Assembly: GCA_021234155.1 (NCBI GenBank)
Contig: JAJEKV010000025.1
Coordinates: 6,119,310 to 6,183,309, forward strand
Length of the DNA stretch: 64,000 nucleotides
DNA from: Isoetes taiwanensis
Taxonomy: Eukaryota; Streptophyta; Lycopodiopsida; Isoetales; Isoetaceae
Direction of reading: 5' to 3'
Shown here: piece by piece, positions 23,560 through 34,779 of the stretch
How the letters are laid out: each line of letters starts with the position of its first letter
Numbering within the stretch: position 1 is the first letter of the stretch
Position numbers and translations under genes: made by a program
Notes under the pieces: model-generated
The model's database searches: none
Told to the model about the DNA's origin: nothing
What the model saw: the letters and a program-made list of their open reading frames with translations, nothing else

Positions 23560-24473
23560 TGTGATCTGAGTTCCTATAAGCGATTCGCGACTCAGGCAAA
23601 CTCCTTAATTCTTCAACAAACTCCTTAATTGAGAGCCCTGCAATGTAAATAATAGACATAAGCTTAACAATATAAGATGCTAATGCTATGGCTCCACTTT
23701 AAATTCCAATGTAACATTGACCTCACAATCACAAACCTTGTCCAGTACCAACGTCGTAAATCCCAAAGGCATGGCATGATTCAATGGATCATCCATCAAA
23801 TGCGTGACATGGATGTAGTCCCGCACGCAAGTCCCATCCTTAGTAAAATAATTGGTACCCCCTTCACTTAAGGACCGTTCTGAGGATATAATGGGGTATG
23901 TCATAGGAGGTCAGCGTTTTAATCTCAACACATTATACTTGAGTCCAAGAATGACTACCCATTTAGCGTAAAGCATGCACTCCAGAGATACACTCACTTC
24001 CGCGAGCTTTGGATGAGGAGTGCTTCTCCTACTCCCCTTAGGTAATGAGAATCGAGAAGACATTGAAATAAGCTGAGGGAATTTGAAGAGTTGTTTTTAT
24101 TAGAACTCTATATCATAATGCAAAAACAAAGAGCATTCCATTTCAAAGGAATGAGATGATACAGAGCGTATGAGAGAAGAAAGGGGCATATTGCAAGGAA
24201 TCCTATGATCAAATTGAGAGACTTGAGCATAGTCCCACTTACAATGTCTTCCGCCATTTTCTTTGCTTTTCCATATATATGGATTGATGAAGCTTTTATA
24301 TACAACACAATGTAGCATACCTAATGCAATTAGACAATCATATTCCCAGCATGCTTGGACCTTGATCAAATTACCTCACAGTACTTATACGTGATTGGCA
24401 TTATCTTAGAGTTACCAATATAAATCATTGCCTCCTCAAGCTGTAAGCATGTTTGCTATGATGTCTAGAAGTA
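23560..24473 (-). pseudogene. UDP-arabinose 4-epimerase (MUR4/UXE-type) gene fragment, unit 1
   Basis: Three exon pieces in minus-strand order. (1) INPY followed by GKAKKMAEDI, ending in a GT donor (gtaagt) at 24242. A 4-bp TATA insertion breaks the frame inside it. (2) About 23882-23737: KGGTNYFTKDGTCVRDYIHV, then a frame change, then GIYDVGTGQG, ending at a gtttgt donor. (3) From 23637, after a ttgcag acceptor: GLSIKEFVE. Joined, the split glycine codon at the 2/3 border fits exactly. The family is a cytosolic/Golgi NAD-dependent sugar epimerase that makes UDP-arabinose. The fragment lacks the N-terminal NAD domain and is shifted, so it is not functional. UDP-glucose 4-epimerase is less likely because of the KAKKMAEDI block. 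Confidence 0.85.
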
Positions 24474-25127
24474 ATTCAATGGATCATCCATCAAATGCGT
24501 GACATGGATGTAGTCATACATAAGTCCCATCCTTGGCCAAAATAATTAGTGTCCTTCACTTAGGATAGATTACATATATAATGGGGTATGTCATAGGAGT
24601 CCTTCAATTTTAATCTCAACATTACCTACGATCCATAGACCAATGATGCCCATTTAAGCATCAAAGCATGCGAGGAGATACACCCATGTTCCGCAGGCTG
24701 GATGAGGTACTTCTCCTACTCCCTTAGTGTCGAATCGAAGACATTGGGAAATAAGCTGGGGAAATTTGAAGAGTTGTTTTAGTAGAACTCTATATCGCAA
24801 TGCAAAAGGAAACAAGAGCATTCCATTTCAAGGACGGATACAAAAGCGTATGAGGCGGCATATTGCAGATCACAACGGTCAGTGAGAGACTTGAGCACCG
24901 TCCCTTACAATGTCTTAGCCATTTTTCTTTGCTTTCCATATGGATTGATGAAGCACATACAACACAATGTGGCATACCTAATGCAATTAGACAATCATAT
25001 TCCCACGCGTAAGCGGACAAGCAGTCAAATTACCTTTGTGCCTTCTGTGATTGGCATTATCTTAGAGTTGCCAATATTGTATCATTGCCTCCCGAACTGT
25101 AAGCATGTTTGCTATGATGTCTAGAAG
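23779..25127. repeat. tandem duplication of 695 bp
   Basis: ATTCAATGGATCATCCATCA begins at 23779 and again at 24474. Both units end with GCATGTTTGCTATGATGTCT plus AGAAG (24471, 25127). Identity is high in exon and intron alike, so this was a genomic duplication and not retroposition. Confidence 0.92.
24474..25127 (-). pseudogene. UDP-arabinose 4-epimerase gene fragment, unit 2 (tandem duplicate)
   Basis: It repeats the exon 1 and exon 2 pieces of unit 1 about 695 bp upstream in gene direction. INPYGK followed by QRKMAK ends in a gtaagg donor at about 24908. It has single-base indels different from those of unit 1, and the exon-2 block (DYIHVTHLMDDPLN) is frameshifted at DGT. Its exon 2 is cut at the duplication border. 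Independent damage in the two units shows that the duplication is older than at least some of the decay. Confidence 0.82.
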
Positions 25128-25856
25128 CAATTTTATAAGGCTATCTACTGCCAAGAAGCTCAGATGGTGTCTCATTTTCACCACAAGTTGGACACAACTA
25201 GTAAGAGTTGCATTAATCACTAAACAAAACTTGAAGTTTTAATACTTTGATCCTTCTGTTCCAAACCAAAAAAGAAATTTGAATTTTAAGAGCCAAAATT
25301 TGAATTTAATGGGCAAGATCAACTTCTGTCCACCTCCACGTGGCAAAAACATAATGCATACCAAAAGTTTAGATTATCTAATATTGCCCAACTAAAACTC
25401 TTTAATGCATGCCAAAAGTCAATTCATACTTTCAAAGATGTGGTGTAATCTTGCCTAGCGTATGATTCAACCTCATTAATGTCCTTCTAAAACAAGTAAT
25501 TAACCTAGCAACATATTTGCATTCAAAGTATTCAAGTATCGCTTGATTTCTCAAAGATGTCTAGTATTTTACTTGAAAAAATGCGGGTATGTTTAATATT
25601 ATGAAATACTCATTAATATATTATTATCTATTTATCTATAAAAAAGGAACATTCGTGGGAATGTTCCTAAAACCATCCGATTTAATATGCTTTACCATCC
25701 TAAGAAGATTTTTTGATGGTAAGTAGATTTCTAAGAACCACAAAACAAGATTCAAGTATTTCATCACAAAACGCTTGCAAAACAAAATGTCCATCACACA
25801 ATTTTGAGGTAAACTTTTACATTTATCGAACTATCCAAATCTAGAGGGCAATAACC
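25128..25856. other. AT-rich unassigned sequence with one hairpin
   Basis: No coding signals. A perfect 10-bp hairpin, AGGAACATTC-gtgg-GAATGTTCCT, sits at 25645-25668 beside ATTTATCTAT-rich DNA. Confidence 0.45.
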
Positions 25857-26780
25857 CCATTTTCAACTCTAATTCACCTCTCCAGATTTCATTAGTCATA
25901 TGGAAGTGGAATGATCCGAATTGGAGGAAAATCTAATATGACCTCTCTTAGCACCTAGATGGGAAACATGATATCAAAATTTAACTATGGATCATCGGGA
26001 TGAATGAGAGGTGAAGAACATGACATCGAATCCCATTTTCAACCTAATCTGACCGAGATTTCGCTAGTCATATGAAGTGGAATGATTCAAATTGGAGAAA
26101 ATCTGAGAGAAACCTGAGAATGAAATCTCTATAAAATAGGCAGTGTAACCGATTGAGTGTGCCATTAATGTATACATAAATTTGGGGCATTCCCACCTGT
26201 AACACAAAAATACAAACATGCTTCAACCATATTTTATTGCAAGTACATTTCGTCTCTAAGTCTAATATTCTTGAATGTTATTGTAATTTTGCCATAACAC
26301 AAAAATACAAACATGTTTCCAACCATATTTTATTGCAAGTACATTCTGTCCTCTAAGTCTAATATTCTTGAATGTTATTGTAATTCTGCCATAGAATTTG
26401 AATGCAACATTTTGAAAGTGGATTGCTAGGAATTGGGCGCATTTAAAACTTCATTAAATTGTATGCACCATTGTTTGACCATTTCATCAACATTCTTGTT
26501 TTATACATGAACTTCAAAGATATTGGATTTGCGTGTGTAAATCATGGACAAAACATGTTGGCTAGCTATGTTGAATTAGTTTGCTTATTAGAAGAAGATG
26601 TGGAAGGTTCGTAAACAAACTTTTACAAGGTAAATACTACAAAAGGTGCTTCATTATATAAGAAAGTCTCATGTTTAGAACTGCCTTTAGGGTAAGGTCA
26701 CATGAAGATGTCGATATCTTCACTTAGACATCAAAACATCTTTTGACAGGGTTCACATGAGGCATTTTGACATGGAGTGC

Positions 26781-27016
26781 TTCATGTCAACATGAATCGG
26801 TTCCACCTGCTTACCTCCTCGACTGAATTGATTCATATTGACATGAATACCTTGGATTGGAATATGTAGCACTAGAAGGATTTCATAGTAGATGGACCAT
26901 CCAAAGTGCTCATGCAACCCGTTTATGACACGTTGCATCATTTGTGCAACATGATCATGAGACCCACACAATTTATAAGGGTTCATGTCGACATGGATTA
27001 TACCATGTCAACCTCC
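26781..27016. repeat. cluster of near-palindromic CATG motifs, copy D
   Basis: TTCATGTCAACATGAA at 26781-26796, TTCATATTGACATGAA at 26832-26847 (one change), and CGACATGG...CCATGTCA near 26989-27010. The arrangement mirrors copies A and B. Confidence 0.83.
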
Positions 27017-27726
27017 TCATATGACCTTATCCTTACTATGAAGGAGGCAAAAGCACTGTTTTGTTGCTTCCGGGGCCAAGATCAAATGGTACTTGTGTTG
27101 CTTCTGGATCTACACGGTTGAATAGTTCTGCAAAATAAAAATCCAATTCTGGCTCCCTAAAATGTCAATGCTATGAATTCCCATATAACAATATCTATAA
27201 TTAGTGATAGTAACGCATCTAGATATTTGCTTTACCATCCGTGTTTACGCCAAACCGTGAGATCAACAGGATTTTGGATAAAACATAACAATCATCTTCT
27301 CAAAGAGATCATGATCCACGACTATGAGACGTAGAAAATGATCAATTGACAGGCTCATCCTTTCGTTGAGCCTGCTGCAGAAGATGATGGTTATGTTTTA
27401 TCCTATGCCCGGATGAGGGAATCCAAATTCGTGGTTTTAGAAAATGATCAATTGGTAGTCGGGCGAAGGACAAAACATAACCATTACCTTCTGAAGCAGT
27501 AAGATCCGCCGATCATGCAGAGGAACTATGTGGATGAGAAATTATATACGAGCCATTTCTGAAACCTTTCAGCATATTAATGCTCATCATATCATCTTCG
27601 GCCCAAATCAGTCAGTTGGGCGGATTTGTTTAAGCAATGGGATTTTGATTCAGGTTTGATAATTTTGAACTAGAAGGGCTAGTTTGGAGATGAAGGGGCT
27701 TTGAGGCCGGAATCAAATCTGAATTT

Positions 27727-27813
27727 GATCCTTTGGCACATCCGATAAACATGAAACGATGGAAAAAATATTAGCATGGCCCTGCCCAAGGATATACGCA
27801 ATCCCAAATTTGC
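27727..27813 (+). pseudogene. U6 snRNA-like sequence, inverted copy D
   Basis: Plus-strand version: CACATCCGATAAACATGAAA, CGATGGA, TTAGCATGGCCC, TGCCCAAGGAT. It is closer to U6 than the other copies at TGCnCAAGGAT, so it may keep an older state. There is no TATA or upstream sequence element before it. Confidence 0.78.
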
Positions 27814-28509
27814 ATACAACCAACTACCCAACCAATGCAGTATTTGTAGCAAAATATTAGCCTAATGCAGTCGAGCAAAAGGACTAGTCTTTACCGTCCT
27901 CTATCACATGGCATGATCTAGACCACAATAATTTGCTTAGTTGCACCGATGTACTACTAACGTCTTCTAGCAATACTCCAGGAAGCTTCCCGCTTCCTGC
28001 CTTTCCATAAGCCGTAGCTTCTGAATAAATCAATGTCCTATCCTTCCTATGTTGCATAGAACTTGGTCTGGCATGCAAGGATGGGTCCAAGAAAGAGGTG
28101 GATGATGCGTAGGAGGCAACCCTTGATGTAGATGAAGATAGATAGATAGATCAATCAATCAGTAGTTGAAGATAGATCAATGACGATGACATTGTCTTTA
28201 GAAGAAATAGAAATTAAAAAAAGAACCCAATCAGTAGTAGAAATTGTCAATAAAGTACATCACGGTATGAAACAGACCCGACTTCTATACAAATTTATTG
28301 CTACCTTATAATTACAATTTTCTAATATAGTGTCAAATGAGGATTAACAAAGTGTGAAACCAAGTTGTAACCAATATAAACATTAGAAAGAAATTGTAGA
28401 TTTGATTTTGGGATATGTTTAGTATGTCGAATGGATTTGATTGTAATGGAAACCAAGATTCTTCTTTTTAAATACTTATAGGCACATAACCATCATCTTC
28501 TGCAACAAT

Positions 28510-28809
28510 ATGATCCACCAATTATGCAAAAGAATTATGTGGATGAGCAATTACAAAAATGCTTCATTGAAGTGTCTATTGATTACCCACATGGTGCCAA
28601 TGCCTTACTGCACAGGATTTTATTATTATGAGACTTTATTGGTTTACTTTGAGTTTCAACATGGTGTCAAAGTATTACAAACTAGAGACGCGTGCCTGGC
28701 AATGCCGGGCATTATTCAAGCACGTGTGGAATGGATCAAGATATTAAATTTTGCAAGTGCAATAGAACATTACATATATATAATCGTCTTTGTAGATGGA
28801 GTGGAATGA
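28510..28809 (+). other. 99-codon open frame in copy D, counterpart of the frame in copy A
   Basis: It shares YFEFQHGVKVLQTRDACLAM and the FVDGVE end with the frame at 14460-14753. Small indels have altered the N-terminal third. Function unknown; see the copy A entry. Confidence 0.3.
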
Positions 28810-29159
28810 AGGGCATCTTACATGATTGAAATTGAAGAAGGATAGAAATGACATTTGCATGAAAGATGAAGATGAGAACAACCTTGTCTCTTTGGTGTAA
28901 GGGCATTAATGACTAATCTTCTAAAAAAATGTATCCCTTTAGCATCCTTCAAGAGTAAGGATTTTTAAAGCAACAAAGTTCATGAACAAAATGTAAACTA
29001 CCCATATGCTAGGCCATGTTTAGCTAAACAAAATGCAAGTATCAAGAAGCTCAAAACAAAAGTCATAAACATATATATACAAGAAATTAATACGCCCTAA
29101 TGGCGATTGCTTTCGCTTAAAGACGTTCTTACTAAAGTCTCTATAGTGCTCTGTGATAA

Positions 29160-29680
29160 CCAATCCATTCTACTGGAGATTCTTTAGATTCCTTGGGACT
29201 TCCTCTTAGAATTTTCTATTTTGATCGAGGTGCTTACCCATGAGCATTTAAACCTTCTAAAATAATCTATTTTGGATCTCAGGTAACATTTCAAAACATT
29301 TTCTATTTTTAGATCGAGATGCTTTGCCCCGAAAGCATCTAGAATATTTTTTTTTTTTCAAGATTTTATATTGTACACCTTTTTATTATGAAATATTTTA
29401 GAACATTCATTGTCGCCTTCTTACAAATCTTAAAACTCTAAGATTTCATCAAGATTTTCTTAGATTCTTTAGATATTAAGTGAAGATTCTTAGATTCAAT
29501 TAGATTTAAGAGATTCCATTAGACTTGTATATTTTCCGGATTCTCTTACAATTTATGAGATTTTATATTCCCTTTTAATTCTCCTCGATTCCCTTTACAT
29601 TCTAGAAATTTCTAGAACATTTTAGAATCCCTTCGAACATTTTAGTGCTCTAAAACATCCTAGAATATTATAGTCTATTT
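29160..29680 (-). repeat. degenerate GAATCT-rich repeat
   Basis: Dense AGATTC/GATTCT/TCTAGAA words without fixed period. On the minus strand it resembles the much clearer GAATCT array at 61080-61935, and in both cases it has the same orientation relative to the long repeat. Confidence 0.7.
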
Positions 29681-29734
29681 TATCTTAATAAACATTACCC
29701 TTAAGTATACGGAAAGCATAAATTTTCATAGAAT

Positions 29735-29820
29735 TAATGCTTGGTCTAAAGTGGTTAGAGTAGGGGTTTGGGGTTGGAGGACTGTGGTCCAATCCTCCCA
29801 ATAACATAAAAATTTTAAAA
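29735..29820 (+). repeat. tRNA-derived SINE-like head
   Basis: TGGTCTAAAGTGGTTAGAGT resembles a tRNA D-arm and Pol III A box (AGTGGTTAGAG is exact for many tRNAs). 43 bases on, GTGGTCCAATCC approximates the B box GGTTCGAATCC. The rest does not fold as a full tRNA. A poly-A-like AAAATTTTAAAA follows. I infer a SINE or tRNA relic. Confidence 0.5.
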
Positions 29821-29879
29821 AGCCTTTCCTTATGTAGCATTCATTTATGAGCCTTTAAGATCTAGACTCCATCAACTAT

Positions 29880-30150
29880 CAAGATCTCTACCTATATAAA
29901 AGCACACGGTTCTCGTAGGGATCTATTAGCATATAATTCCCAAAGCCACGTGGACCGTGAGATGTGTCCCCGCCACGGTGGAGCCGTCGGATCTCGGACC
30001 GACGGCCAGATCGAATTAACTGGACCAGAGGGACCGCCGTACACATATTATATGTAAACTCCCAAAGCATTCGGGCCGTAGGGATACGGCCCCAAACTCC
30101 ATGGTCGCCTGATCTCGAATGGACCAAATGATAAGCTAAAGATAAGAACA
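29880..30150. other. GC-rich block with TATA-like box and GCCGTCGG hairpin
   Basis: CTATATAAAAGC near 29891 looks like a plant TATA box. The following block contains an 8-bp hairpin GCCGTCGG-atctcgga-CCGACGGC at 29983-30006 and is far more GC-rich than its surroundings. It may be the remnant of an LTR or a promoter carried by the insert. No gene is evident downstream. Confidence 0.35.
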
Positions 30151-30162
30151 TATAGAGATCGA

Positions 30163-31084
30163 CATATATGGTCTATTCTATGCACAAATACACCAAATAA
30201 TGTGAGAAAAAGCATATACATTTTGAGTACGCAACTCTATATAGAGTTATTATTGATCAACCTTCTAGCACCTAGATGGGAAACATGATATCAAAATTTA
30301 ACTATAGGTCACTGGATGAATGAGAGGTGAAGAACATGACATCGAATCCCATTTTCAACTCCTAATTCGACCGAGATTTCTATTAGTCATATGGAAGTGG
30401 AGATCCTCAATTGGAGGAAAATCAATGAGAATGAAATTTCCCCCTATAAATAGTAAGGTGCAAAGATGATTGATTGCAGCCATTAATGTATACATAAATT
30501 CGGGGTATCCACCGTGAACACACAAAAATACAAAACACGCTCAACTATATTTTTACTGGGTAAGCACATTTCATCTCTAAGTTCAATATCTGAATGTTAT
30601 TGTACTCCCATATAATTTGAAACATTGGAGTGCATTGCCAGGGAATTCATGCATTTAAAACTTCATTGAATTGTATGCACCATTGTTTGACCATTTCATC
30701 AACATTCTTGTTTTATGCATGAACTTCAAAGATATTGGCTTGCATGTAAGCTCAAGTAGACAAAACATGCTGGCTAGCTATTTTGAATTAGTTTGCTTAT
30801 TAGGAAGAAGATGTGAAGGTCTGTAAACAAACTTTTACAAGGTAAATACCTACAAAAGGTGTTTATCTCTAAAGTCTCAGTTTAGGAACTGCCTTTTAGG
30901 GTAAGGTCACATGAAGATGTCGACATCTTCACTTAGGATATCAAAACATCTTTGACAGTGGTTCACATGAGGCATTTGACATGGAGTGCTCTATGTCAAC
31001 ATGAATCACCTTAATCAAGGCCACCGGATCAATTGATTCATGTTGACATGAATACCTTGGACTGGAATATGTAGCAAGAGAAGG
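30163..31084 (-). repeat. long repeat family, inverted copy E (continuation of D)
   Basis: On the minus strand it reads from the CATG cluster through the CTTAGAGAC segment to GACCATATAT, then continues across the insert into copy D. D and E are thus one inverted array of roughly 1.3 units. The CATG motifs lie at 30991-31006 (one change) and 31037-31052 (intact). It ends abruptly at about 31084. Confidence 0.85.
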
Positions 31085-31135
31085 GGTGTAACTTGAGTTC
31101 ACTTCTTCCATTGACTTTGTTCTTTTGAATTCCAG

Positions 31136-31217
31136 AATTTGGTCATTTAAAGTTATACTCCGTAACAAAGCAAAGATGAAAGAATTCGTGGCATATTTAT
31201 CTTCAAAATTTGTACAG
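31136..31217 (+). other. possible exon of an unidentified host gene
   Basis: A pyrimidine-rich tract ending TTCCAG precedes, and GTAAAA follows, an 82-bp open stretch reading IWSFKVILRNKAKMKEFVAY then LSSKFVQ in one frame. The splice context is good and the peptide is protein-like, but I cannot place it in a family. It begins 50 bp after the edge of the long repeat. Confidence 0.3.
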
Positions 31218-31370
31218 GTAAAAGCTTCATAGTGTTGTTATTTATCTTTAACATTTATGCAAGTTAGCTACAAAAAAAAATACCCCAGACAGTGATGGCA
31301 TGTTTACTTTAACCTATGTGCAAGTTGCTACAGAAAAAAATGACATGTTTATCTTTAACTTATGCAGTGA

Positions 31371-31420
31371 AATGAAAAAAGCTTGCCTTGCCAAAAAAAA
31401 AAAAAAAAAAAAAAAAAAAA
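31371..31420 (+). mobile_element. 50-bp poly-A retroposed insertion with target duplication
   Basis: AATGAAAAAAGCTTGCCTTG-CC plus 28 A residues is flanked by CTTATGCAGTGA on both sides (31359-31370 and 31421-31432). A poly-A tail with a 12-14 bp duplication is the mark of LINE-mediated retroposition. The insert is almost entirely tail, so it is strongly 5'-truncated and its source is not identifiable. The intact A-run suggests it is young. Confidence 0.75.
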
Positions 31421-31432
31421 CTTATGCAGTGA

Positions 31433-33469
31433 GCCACATGAAAGCTTCACCAACATTTATTATTATTTAGCTTTAACTTTTGTGCAAGTTAGAGCTATGC
31501 TATGATGATTTTAAAAGCTTTCATTAGGTTATTGCAAGAGCTACAGATTATCAAGAGTTGGTTGGAGGTTACAAATTATTTTGAGCTTAAGCCTGATAGT
31601 TGCAGGTTCTGTTGGCTCCAGTTTAAATGGCTCAAACAAGAGATTTCTAATTGTTATAGAAACGTAGTCACATCCAGATGAAAAATTGTAGCTCTATCCA
31701 GGTCAAACATCAGGTCCAGGTTAATAAGCTTTGTAGCTCGTTGCTTCCACCAGCATCTGTACAATCCATGCTGAATTTTATAGGTTCCTGCTTGTTCATG
31801 TGTACATACTCAAAGATAAAGCGAACAGATTACTTCAATCCCATTTCTATAGTAAACACCTACTGTTATTGTCAACATAGGAGGAGGAATGAAAAAAAAA
31901 AGAATATTGCCTTCAACTGTGAAAGACAATCACAATAAAGATGGATTGTTGATTTAGAAAAAGGCAATGCAGAGTAGATTGTCTAAGTTAAACATTGACC
32001 AACGGGCCTATAACTCAATCAATAATCTAAATATAATCAATAAATTCACCTGGAATTTTGACCTAGAATTAAAACTTATAAACTCATTGTAATTGGATTC
32101 TCTCACAATTATCACTCAGGAACCTTGATGAACCCAAATGGGTTCATTCGTACACTTTGTTTGAAATTCTATTATAGCTCTGAGATAAAGAATTTGTCTA
32201 CAATACTCACAATATGTTGTCCTCCATGAGTGTACATATAAGGAAAAATTTATGAAAAATATAGAAAGCTTCTATTACCAAATATAATGTGGAGCCGAAT
32301 GCAAAGGGGTCAAGTTTATTCTCAAAGTCTTTAATATTTCTCACATTATTTTGCAAAAATGAATTTTTCTAGGAATTCTAATTCTTTCATCTTGTAAATC
32401 ATGATATGAGAAAATCTATCACAAGAAGGATTAGAAAAATCTATGATAGAAGTTTTGAGAAATAATTCCTTAAAGTTTGAAGTTCAGAAGTTCTTTATGG
32501 ACCCAGTTAGGTCCCCCGAGGGTCAAAATTTTGAAAATTCATAGTATTACTCCACTTTTTGAAAAAATGAAATCCATTTAGCAAGACATGTAGTACTTAG
32601 TATCTATTTCCATTGAAAAATAATATTACCTTCATATTCTTATTCTATTTCAAATGTCATGGATATGAAATGGTTCCTAGATGTCTGTTTTTCAGAAATT
32701 CCTTAGGGACCTGACTGGGTCTCTCAAGGATTGAAATTATGATTCGTTGTTGAAAGATATCCAAACCATTGAATTTTGATTTATTGAGGATTTCAATACT
32801 TGTGCCTATTGCTTTTCATCAATAAATTAGATGGTGGGGAACTCTACTGGTAAAATCTATGCCGAAGCTTAGGGTGTGAATATTGACAATAGTTTATAAC
32901 ATTGAAATGTAGTGGTGCTCGTCAATTTCTTAGGTTGGTGCCACTATATTTTACATGGCTCGTATTTCTAATGGCTGAAGGATGTTATGGACTTTCTTCA
33001 AATTTTAAAATGTCAATTTGGCTACGTGGTATGCACTTCTAAATGAGGATGGAAAAATGTATTATAGATTCATGGTTGGATCAATTGTCATTGCATTAAT
33101 GCAATTATGATCGTCGTAAAATTGAAAAATTGGCGTCAAGTACATTACTAAATGGTGACCATTACATACTTACTAGATCTCATGGGTTGCAGTGTGCATT
33201 AGCAAACTGTGATAATGATGTAGTATTGAACCTCATTGAAATTTTCACATATTTTGCTATTAAAGCATTCCCCTTTATAGCCCCCAAATACCATGCGATA
33301 CATGGTTTGGAAATGCCAAAAAACCATAAATAGTAACTTAATCTAAGTAAACGTTCAAAATTGTTGGCTCTCCTAAATCTAATTCAAACTTTTCCACATT
33401 ATAAGTTGTAGATAGATGTTGCTTCATGATCTTCGATATTCAGACCATTTTGATTTAATAGATTTGCCA
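31433..33469. other. AT-rich sequence without recognisable genes
   Basis: Open frames of 86 codons (31678-31938) and 67 codons (33130-33333) show no motif. Neighbouring 31250-31350 has a loosely repeated TTTATCTTTAACTTATGCA motif. No RNA gene or element end is seen. Confidence 0.4.
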
Positions 33470-33689
33470 TGACTCCATTATAACCATCTGACACCGACTT
33501 CAGTTGACGAAGATCTATACGGAACTTTATGGACCTTCAATGTGCGGGCGCATCCAATCAAGAGGCTTCTGAGAACCTATCCTTTGGTTATCCGGAAGGT
33601 CTCACTTCTATCGAGGTATGAGTTTAATGATTGCCAATCTTGAGTTTGGCTTCGTTTGACCCAATTTCAGCCAATCGTAATCACCGACT

Positions 33690-34720
33690 TGGAATTCTCG
33701 CTGTTCGATAGTCGACGTGCGTAAGACTCTTTGTCGAAGTTCTTTGCGGCTAATAAATATGTCTGTATTCTTCCACTAGTGCTTGCATATCCGTAGCAAA
33801 CCGCTGGAAAACTTCCACCTTGGAAATCGGATTATGTCAATGGTCCGGGGTAAGGCATTGATACCATAGTTGATCAAGAAAGGAGACATTCTTGAAGACC
33901 TTATCTAGGTACTATTATAGGCGAACTCCACGAAATGGATGTAACTTTCCATTGAGATTGCTTCTGTTCCGCATATAGTTACGAGCATGTCTTCTATTAT
34001 GCGATTGGTACTTCCGCTTTGACCATCCGTTCATGGATGATAAGTCCGGCTTCATGGCAAGTTTAGTTTGACTAGTGCTAAAGAAATATTTCCAAAATGC
34101 ACTAACAAATTTAGGATCATGGTCTGATATAATGATACCGGCATCCCATGCATTTGGGGCCTCAGAACAACAAGGCGTATCCAATGCAAAGGTCCGTGGT
34201 ACCTACGGCGTGAATGTGCCATCTTAGAAAGTTTTGCCTACTCACCACCATTAAGGCATCAACCCTCTTAAGGTGCGAGGCCCCACGATAAAATCCATGG
34301 TAATAACTTCCATTTTGCATTGGGGACATCTAGGGTTGTAACTCCTGAAATACGCGATCGCCAAAATTTCTTTTGTTTGCTGATAGATCTGGCACCGCTA
34401 ATGTACCTATCAATGTGCTTCTTCATTCCTGGCCAGAAATAGCCGGAGCGGATTTGAAATATGTCTTCATAAATCCGCATGCCCCGCTATAGGACTGCTA
34501 TGTATAAGCCGCGAAAAATGAGCTTACAAACTCCCTCATGTCTCGGAACACATAACTTATCCTTATAATAAAGGAGTTCAGCCTCCTTCTTATAATAATG
34601 GCGTATAGTCTCCCTTTCCTTGTCCGTCCCCGGGTTTCCCTTTGAATACACTTTGCCATCTCCTGAAATTCGGTCTATGGAAGATTTATCAGATTCGCTT
34701 CCCAACCACTCAGAGTATGG
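33690..34720 (-). pseudogene. gypsy integrase, broken
   Basis: Near 34570-34500, KKEAELLYYKDKLCVPRHEG begins the H2C2 region. YFWPGMKKHIDRYISGA follows at about 34440-34385 (compare YFWPGMK-x-DI-x-x-YV-x-x-C). The core block IISDHDPKFVSAFWKYFF (34130-34075) carries the second catalytic Asp, and NGWSKRKYQSHNR matches DGQSERTNR with the Glu lost or shifted. Downstream, FQVGDYDWLKL (about 33700) matches the post-core GDWVLLKL block. Confidence 0.85.
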
Positions 34721-34779
34721 ATATAGCACTACAATGAATTTGAGTGACCTTATGGATGTCTCTGAAAGCGCCACAAGAA

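Larger units (their letters stand above)
25857..29079 (-). repeat. long repeat family, inverted copy D
   Basis: Read on the minus strand it matches the order of copies A and B: the repeat-junction segment comes first at 29079 and the CTTAGAGAC segment near 26250. It carries the U6-like sequence, the foldback and the CATG cluster. Near its left end, parts are duplicated: about 180 bp at 25857-26035, and a 95-bp tandem with starts near 26202 and 26297. It forms a large inverted pair with copies A-C. Confidence 0.87.
29080..30162. mobile_element. 1.1-kb insert at the ATATAT site between copies D and E
   Basis: In copies A-C the CCATATATATATG tract joins directly to GACTTTTGTTTTGAGC. Here 1.1 kb separates the two. 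The insert holds a GATTC-rich degenerate repeat, a tRNA-like SINE head and a GC-rich block. The copy at 60 kb has an insert at the same position that is also GAATCT-rich. No clear target duplication was found because the site itself is repetitive. Confidence 0.65.

Noticed and set aside
23560-25127. A working epimerase gene
   Set aside because: The N-terminal NAD-binding half is missing, and both units have frameshifts in exons.
29735-29820. A functional tRNA gene
   Set aside because: The B box is imperfect and no acceptor stem or anticodon arm pairing could be found.
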